Assembly (NCBI GenBank): GCA_964572965.1
Contig: CAZNHL010000021.1
Span: 1-53,614, forward strand
From: CAZNHL01 sp964572965
GTDB lineage: Bacteria; Bacteroidota; Bacteroidia; Cytophagales; UBA9547
Length of the DNA stretch: 53,614 nucleotides
Direction of reading: 5' to 3'
Positions 48,975 to 53,614 of this stretch are shown here, piece after piece; positions within the stretch are counted from its first letter, which is position 1; each line of letters begins with the position of its first letter. The position numbers and the translations under genes were made by a program. Below the pieces are notes generated by a model. That model was not told the DNA's origin, did not search any database, and saw only the letters and a program-made list of their open reading frames with translations.

Positions 48975-50306
48975 ATGACTTCAATAAAAACCACTGTCAT
49001 AGCAATCTTGTTCTTAGCAACACTACCAGGATTAGCTCAGCAAAAAGCTTATTTTGGCAAACTAACGTCGCAAGAACTGAGCGCTATCAAGAACGGAACA
49101 GTAATACATACCTACCACGCTAAAGATCTTAAAAATACAGACATAACCATTACTAAATCAGGCCCCGGACCTGATATAGCTACTTATGGAATTGAGGGAA
49201 TATTACTTGGAAAACCCAACGAGGTAGCAGACTATTGCGACATCAGCATTGAGTTCTCCAATCCAATTTTATCACTCAGTTTCCTGCTGAGTCATATTAA
49301 TAATCAGCTGGCAGGTACTGAAGAAATACAAAATTTCAGTATTTATGCTCATGATAATACTAATATAACAGACCAGGCTACTTTTACATGGATAACAGGG
49401 CCTGAATCCGGGTATATTCACTCGAAAACAGGTAAAGCTTTATTTAATAATGCTACAAGAACTGTTTACGGAGTAGAAGGCTGTTGTTGTGAAAGTGGCA
49501 GCGGACGAATTACTATCAGTTCTGTTCAGCCGTTTTATAAAGTTACATTCAGGCACGCAGATATAGGAAAAGCGACCCAGGCCAACGGTGTAGTACTCGC
49601 AGGCGATTTTATTTTTGGAATGCCTGTTCCTCCATCCATCACCTTCAATGACTCCGTTTACACAGATCATGGTAAACCCGTAACTTATGCCGTAACAGCC
49701 AATGATTTTGACAGTTTAGGAACCATTAATCCTGCTTCTGTTGACCTGGATCCTTTACAGGAAGGCATACAAGACAATAAAACAACAAATGAAGGTACAT
49801 TCTGGGTAGACAGAATGGGCAAAGTAACTTTTGAACCCAATGAGGATTTCTCAGGCATAGCTAAAGTAAACTACACAGTAAGAAACTCTTACAATGTCAC
49901 TTCAACAGTTGGTACCTTCACAATACTTGTCGGATTACCAAGTACTGTTATCTATTTTGATATGGATAAATCCGTTATCAGAACCGACGCTTCACAAAAA
50001 CTTGACCATCTCATTAATCTCTTCAAAAAGAACCCGGAAGTCAGATTTCAATTAAACTCCTATTCAGATTGCCGCGGTAAGTCAACTTACAATGAAGTAC
50101 TTTCTGAAAAGAGAGCTGAAGCCTCTGCACAATACCTGATCACCAGAGGCATTCCGGCAGAAAAAATACTACGAAAAGGCAATGGAGAATCGAATACACA
50201 AGCCTGTGCCTGTGATGTCAAAGAAAATGCATGTCCCGAAAAATCCTACCAGTCAAGCAGACGTACAGAAATTAAAATACTGGCAGACAGGATACTGAAG
50301 CAGTAA
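48975..50306 (+). CDS. OmpA-family outer membrane protein
   Basis: 443 residues. Signal peptide TTVIAILFLATLPGLAQQ. An N-terminal beta region of about 200 residues is followed by a cadherin/Ig-like repeat about 215-320 (KPVTYAVTANDFDSLGTINP, EDFSGIAKVNYTVRNSYNVT). The OmpA/MotB peptidoglycan-binding domain is about 325-440 (VIYFDMDKSVIRTDASQKLD, LNSYSDCRGKSTYNEVLSEK, RRTEIKIL). The Asp and Arg that bind diaminopimelate are present. Tethers the outer membrane to the wall; the N-terminal domain's partner is unknown. A terminator follows. Confidence 0.88.
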   Translation: MTSIKTTVIAILFLATLPGLAQQKAYFGKLTSQELSAIKNGTVIHTYHAKDLKNTDITITKSGPGPDIATYGIEGILLGKPNEVADYCDISIEFSNPILSLSFLLSHINNQLAGTEEIQNFSIYAHDNTNITDQATFTWITGPESGYIHSKTGKALFNNATRTVYGVEGCCCESGSGRITISSVQPFYKVTFRHADIGKATQANGVVLAGDFIFGMPVPPSITFNDSVYTDHGKPVTYAVTANDFDSLGTINPASVDLDPLQEGIQDNKTTNEGTFWVDRMGKVTFEPNEDFSGIAKVNYTVRNSYNVTSTVGTFTILVGLPSTVIYFDMDKSVIRTDASQKLDHLINLFKKNPEVRFQLNSYSDCRGKSTYNEVLSEKRAEASAQYLITRGIPAEKILRKGNGESNTQACACDVKENACPEKSYQSSRRTEIKILADRILKQ

Positions 50307-50328
50307 AATCGAATATCGGTTGTGGTAT

Positions 50329-50362
50329 AAAGGCATGGAAGAGCCCTACTCTTTCATGCTTT
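50329..50362 (+). terminator. Intrinsic terminator after the OmpA-family gene
   Basis: AAAGGCATGGAAGAG (50329-50343) pairs with CTCTTTCATGCTTT (50349-50362) with one bulge and one mismatch; TTTAAACTTT follows. It is 22 bases past the stop. Confidence 0.7.
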
Positions 50363-50490
50363 AAACTTTAGCATCTTATAATCGGGACTATAACCTGCGG
50401 ACAACCTCTAAAATATTTTCTTTCTTTGAATCCAAACCTCGCGCCCTCATGGTCTAATGTTTAAATAAATTCATTAAACCTGAATCACTC

Positions 50491-51066
50491 ATGAAAAAAC
50501 TCATTATTTCATTGCTGTTAATGGCACTCTCCTTTACCATTTTTGCAGACACGAAACCAGAACAAGACTCTCTCCGCAAACAGCAGAACCAACTCAATAC
50601 CCTGGGCCTGTCAGATAAAGCCATTGAGAAATTATCGGCAGATCAGATTGTAAAAATCTACAGCTCGCAGCAAAGACACCGCTTCCTCTTGGGTAGCAGC
50701 TCAAATGAAACAAAACAAGTTGCAGTTCCGGTAGTCATGTTTATCAGCATTGCTGCTGTTATTTCATTGGCATTATTTTTACGCTACAAAAAATCACAAA
50801 GCCTGCATAACATCATTTATAAGTCTCTGGAAACAGGTACAAATATTCCACTGGAACTTCTTGCCAAAACAGAATCAGGAAAAAGAATATCCGACTTCAA
50901 AAAAGGCATTATACTAACTGCCGGTGGCCTGGGGTTAATATTGGTGCTGTATATTGAAAACAAGATGTGGTCTGTTGGCTTAATTCCCCTATTTGTCGGA
51001 ATCGGATTTCTGATAGTAGACAAACTTGATAAAAAAACAAAAGGAACTGTATCTGACAATGGATAA
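50491..51066 (+). CDS. DUF6249-like membrane protein of a sigma factor operon
   Basis: 191 residues. Signal-like N terminus (LIISLLLMALSFTIFADTKP), a charged region ending HRFLLGSSSN, then three membrane helices: VPVVMFISIAAVISLALFLR, a pair in KGIILTAGGLGLILVLYIEN and WSVGLIPLFVGIGFLIVDKL. The middle stretch IIYKSLETGTNIPLELL fits the DUF6249 pattern (IEKG..IP.ELL). It overlaps the sigma factor start by 8 bases, so it probably participates in controlling that sigma factor. Confidence 0.82.
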   Translation: MKKLIISLLLMALSFTIFADTKPEQDSLRKQQNQLNTLGLSDKAIEKLSADQIVKIYSSQQRHRFLLGSSSNETKQVAVPVVMFISIAAVISLALFLRYKKSQSLHNIIYKSLETGTNIPLELLAKTESGKRISDFKKGIILTAGGLGLILVLYIENKMWSVGLIPLFVGIGFLIVDKLDKKTKGTVSDNG

Positions 51067-51601
51067 ACTGTCGGATGCCTTTTACATCTCACAGGTATTG
51101 TTGTTTGACAGCCACAAGGCTTTCGAAAAACTGGTGATCAAATATCAGCCGGAAATTCGAAGGCTTTTGCTGCGACTAACCCTGGGAGACAAAGCCCTTG
51201 CCGACGATATGGCACAGGAAACATTTATTAAATCGTATAAATACATACATTCCTATAAAGCTTCGGCCAAGTTTTCAACCTGGCTGTACCGCATTGCTTA
51301 CAATGTTTTTCTGGATTATCAGAAAAAAGAAAAGCTCAAAAAGGAAGAACTGAAAGAAAATATTACTGTTTACTATACCGATCAGATACAATATATTGAT
51401 GATAAAATAGATATTGAATACCTCCTGCGTCAGTTAAAAGATGAAGAAAGATGGGCTTTATCACTCTCTTACCTGAGTGATATGTCGCATGAAAAAATTG
51501 CAGAAATAATGAATTGCCCCTTAGGAACAGTCAAATCGCACATTCTGAGAGGAAAAGAAAAATTAAGAAAACACTTAAACATAAGTGAAAATGAAAGATA
51601 A
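51059..51601 (+). CDS. ECF-type RNA polymerase sigma factor
   Basis: 180 residues from ATG 51059. Region 2 about 20-90 (AFEKLVIKYQPEIRRLLLRL, DMAQETFIKSYKYIHSYKAS, FSTWLYRIAYNVFLDYQKKE) and region 4 about 120-175 (WALSLSYLSDMSHEKIAEIM, NCPLGTVKSHILRGKEKLRK). Directs RNA polymerase to an unknown regulon. It overlaps the DUF6249-like gene upstream by 8 bases and the small membrane protein downstream by 11 bases, so the three are translationally coupled and one or both partners are probably anti-sigma or accessory. A 33-base upstream start exists but lies within the previous gene. Confidence 0.92.
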   Translation: MDKLSDAFYISQVLLFDSHKAFEKLVIKYQPEIRRLLLRLTLGDKALADDMAQETFIKSYKYIHSYKASAKFSTWLYRIAYNVFLDYQKKEKLKKEELKENITVYYTDQIQYIDDKIDIEYLLRQLKDEERWALSLSYLSDMSHEKIAEIMNCPLGTVKSHILRGKEKLRKHLNISENER

Positions 51602-51872
51602 AATAGACGAATTACTTTCTAAGGAATTTTCAGACAAAACCGATTTAGGGAATGAAAATTCCTTTACAGCTGAAGTGATGAACAAACTCCCTCGCCATGG
51701 CATTTCTCCAATAACAAGAACAGCTATCTTGCTGTTATTTACTGCCATTTCTGTTTCAATACCTTTATTCAGTGCTGCCGATGGTGACTTATATACCTTT
51801 GTGGAAGTGACGTTAACCGATGGATTAATTACTTTTCAGTATTACATGAGCGAGCTTGTTTATATGGTTTAA
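51591..51872 (+). CDS. Small single-pass membrane protein, putative anti-sigma factor
   Basis: 93 residues from ATG 51591 (a GTG two codons earlier is possible). Acidic cytosolic N terminus (KDKIDELLSKEFSDKTDLGN), one membrane helix about 40-58 (TRTAILLLFTAISVSIPLFS), a short outside tail ending MSELVYMV. The size, overlap with the sigma gene and topology fit an anti-sigma, though no ZAS (HxxxCxxC) motif is present. A MITE-like repeat starts 4 bases after its stop. Confidence 0.8.
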   Translation: MKDKIDELLSKEFSDKTDLGNENSFTAEVMNKLPRHGISPITRTAILLLFTAISVSIPLFSAADGDLYTFVEVTLTDGLITFQYYMSELVYMV

Positions 51873-51876
51873 AAAG

Positions 51877-51993
51877 CTATCCGATTCTATGAATCTTCTT
51901 ATGCTTTTTTACTGCAGAATTCAGCAGATTAGGATTTTAAAAATTGCGGGCAAAATTTTAAACGAATCAGGCAAGGTTCGATGAAACGGATAC
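51877..51993. repeat. MITE-like repeat, copy 2 (117 bp)
   Basis: Starts CTATCCGATTCTATGAATC, ends AAACGAATCAGGCAAGGTTC then GATGAAACGGATAC. Ends match copy 1 (12757-12931) with a few changes, while the interior is about 60 bases shorter. Terminal inverted repeats about 22 bp. It immediately follows the anti-sigma gene. No ORF inside. Confidence 0.8.
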
Positions 51994-52100
51994 TAAACTG
52001 GTTTAATATCTTCCATTGAAACCTTGGCTTAAAACGCAGGCTTCATATGTACCTGCATACAGGCCATTTCTACCGACAGACTTATCTTCGCATTTTTAAA

Positions 52101-52127
52101 TTGCCTTTTACTTTTCAGTTATCTTTG
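52101..52127 (+). promoter_or_regulatory. Candidate promoter of the esterase gene
   Basis: TTG at 52101-52103, 16 bases, then TATCTTTG (52120-52127), an exact TAnnTTTG box. It ends 27 bases before the ATG at 52155. No other feature stands out between the repeat and this box. Confidence 0.5.
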
Positions 52128-52154
52128 TTGTATTAAATTGACAACAGCACATGT

Positions 52155-53614
52155 ATGGTTCGTATTTTTCACAGTATAATTTCAACTATCTGCTTACTGG
52201 TTTACTCCTTTACCATTCAGGCACAAACCAAACCCGATTTCTTCATTGATAAGTTTGACAAAGCCAACTCACAAACACTTATCAAAACAGAATGGCACAC
52301 ATTCAGTGACAAAACCGACAACGGTGCATCTGAAATCCGTTATAACTATGTCAAAGAGGGGAAAAATCAATTTTTAAACTTCTCATACAAATTACAGAAA
52401 GGCAACTGGCAATGGGATCCTTATGTAGTACTTGCCTGCAAAATAACAGCAAAACAAATACCCGCCGGCATTCAGGCCATTGCCTACGAATTCAAAGGCA
52501 GCCAGCATAGCCTTGTCTACAGAAGCGACAATATTAAAGACTTTGCTTTTTATCAGAAACAAGTTCCGGCCAGCAAAGAATGGACAACTGTAACAGTTCC
52601 GGTATCAGCACTGAGCCAGCCTGACTGGGGTGCAAAAAAGGTTTTTAGCGAGGCTGACCTGAATGCCCTCGCCTGGCAGGTTAACGGAGTCAGCAACGAC
52701 ACCGGGACGGTATCAATAGACAATGTGCGTTTCTTATATACGTCACAACTAGTATTTACTCCCGATGTTACCAGCAATGAAATCAATATTGCCCATACAG
52801 AATTTTTCCATTCCAAAATCCTGAATGAAGACAGGGTATTATCTGTTTATCTGCCGGCTTCACCTGCAGAAATGAAGGCCAATAACAAGAAATACCCTGT
52901 TATTTATCTTCTTGATGGCAATGGACATATTAAATCGCTTGCCGGCATGGTGTCTCAATTGGGGCCAAAACACGGGAATAGCATATTTCCGGAAATGATC
53001 ATTATCGGTATCAACAATACCGATCGCTGGCGGGACCTTTCCCCTAGCCGCCTTACCAAGTCTCCTTATGGCCATAACCCTAACCTGATGAATACTACCG
53101 GCGGTAATGCCCAATTTATCAGCTTTATTGAGAAAGAGCTTATTCCGCATATAGATTCCATTTATCCTACAACACCTTTCCGTACTTTCATCGGTCATTC
53201 TCTAGGTGGCTTAACAGTTGTTAATACAATGCTACATAATCCGCAGTTATTCTCTGCTTACCTGAGTGTTGATCCGAGCTTATGGTGGGACAATGAATTG
53301 ATGAAAAGACAAGGAGAAACACTGCTGAACAACCCTGCCCTTGCCAGCAAACATCTTTTCATTGCTACCGGAAATACAGCCTTTACAGGCGTTGACACAA
53401 ACTGGGTAAAAAAAGACACTTCCAAAACGTCTATTGCCATGAAGGGAATTTTCAACTTCCGAGACCTTCTGAAAAAACATGCCGGCAATGGACTGAAATG
53501 GAAAAATGTCTACTATCCAAACGACGACCATAGTTCAGTCCCAATCATCGCCCATTATGACGGCCTAAGATACTTCTTCGACGTTACCAGAATCACATTC
53601 AGAGAAGAAACAGG
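52155..53614 (+). CDS. Secreted CIA30-like plus esterase D-family protein, 3' end cut by window
   Basis: At least 486 residues. Signal peptide (RIFHSIISTICLLVYSFTIQ). Residues about 30-200 form a beta-sandwich of the CIA30/CBM11-like type (FFIDKFDKANSQTLIKTEWH, WQWDPYVVLACKITAKQIPA). From about 225 an alpha/beta hydrolase of the esterase D/Fes type: YPVIYLLDGNGHIKSLAGMV, the nucleophile in FRTFIGHSLGGLTVVNTMLH, and the start of a catalytic His region in YYPNDDHSSVPIIAHYDGLR. Hydrolyses esters, perhaps siderophore or carbohydrate-linked acyl groups. An ATG 4 bases earlier, at 52151, is in another frame and soon stops. Confidence 0.85.
   Translation, partial: MVRIFHSIISTICLLVYSFTIQAQTKPDFFIDKFDKANSQTLIKTEWHTFSDKTDNGASEIRYNYVKEGKNQFLNFSYKLQKGNWQWDPYVVLACKITAKQIPAGIQAIAYEFKGSQHSLVYRSDNIKDFAFYQKQVPASKEWTTVTVPVSALSQPDWGAKKVFSEADLNALAWQVNGVSNDTGTVSIDNVRFLYTSQLVFTPDVTSNEINIAHTEFFHSKILNEDRVLSVYLPASPAEMKANNKKYPVIYLLDGNGHIKSLAGMVSQLGPKHGNSIFPEMIIIGINNTDRWRDLSPSRLTKSPYGHNPNLMNTTGGNAQFISFIEKELIPHIDSIYPTTPFRTFIGHSLGGLTVVNTMLHNPQLFSAYLSVDPSLWWDNELMKRQGETLLNNPALASKHLFIATGNTAFTGVDTNWVKKDTSKTSIAMKGIFNFRDLLKKHAGNGLKWKNVYYPNDDHSSVPIIAHYDGLRYFFDVTRITFREET

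Overview
The window looks like a piece of a Bacteroidota chromosome, most likely Cytophagales or a close relative. It carries a gliding-motility lipoprotein (GldH) next to a RicT/PSP1 gene, several SPII lipoproteins, YwqK-type MORN-like repeat proteins, DUF6249-type membrane proteins, RlpA proteins with SPOR, TAnnTTTG-type promoters and almost no Shine-Dalgarno sequences. Four runs of ten N mark assembly joins. Most of them appear to cover only a few real bases, and all fall inside or at the end of genes.

Layout. 1-1.6 kb: the 3' part of a tRNA-Arg(TCT), its terminator, and an ISAon1-type insertion sequence with clear inverted ends. 1.6-5.2 kb: a leftward group (CWC zinc protein, LOV-like PAS protein) and metE behind a cobalamin riboswitch. 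5.2-10.1 kb: an accessory region with two long palindromes, an XRE regulator, three AT-rich genes of unknown function, and an IS3 element with a nonsense-mutated orfB that splits a SWIM zinc-finger gene. 10.2-12.7 kb: a membrane protein, a lone IS1595-like zinc-ribbon protein and a TauE/SafE exporter. 12.7-16.0 kb: a leftward family 2A encapsulin operon, made of a shell protein and a cysteine desulfurase cargo whose roughly 315-residue N-terminal extension carries four degenerate repeats. 16.3-24.8 kb: a leftward run of transglutaminase-like protein, GH13 enzyme, small membrane protein, Ogt, PurD and RecQ. 25.1-41.4 kb: a mostly housekeeping rightward run of ManC, MscS, CPBP protein, RicT, GldH, YwqK-like protein, LipB, a DEDD exonuclease, two RlpA proteins, MenA, a TolC-like protein, a GH63-type glucosidase, CsaA, OsmC and an FMN reductase. 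41.5-46.3 kb: a patch of fast-evolving lipoproteins and secreted proteins, including a DMP19-YwqK-TonB_C fusion, with short REP-like and attC-like palindromes. 46.4-53.6 kb: a soluble GAF histidine kinase divergent from a REC-PAS-transmembrane regulator, an OmpA protein, an ECF sigma factor overlapping two membrane proteins, and an incomplete CIA30-like/esterase gene.

How it fits together. Sulfur metabolism recurs: B12-independent methionine synthase under B12 control, a sulfite-exporter-type permease, and a desulfurase-loaded nanocompartment that converges on it. A second theme is intergenic structure: low-complexity palindromes or tandem words lie just upstream of several genes, and two copies of a MITE-like element sit 39 kb apart. 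All functional calls are family recognition from the sequence; no database search was run.
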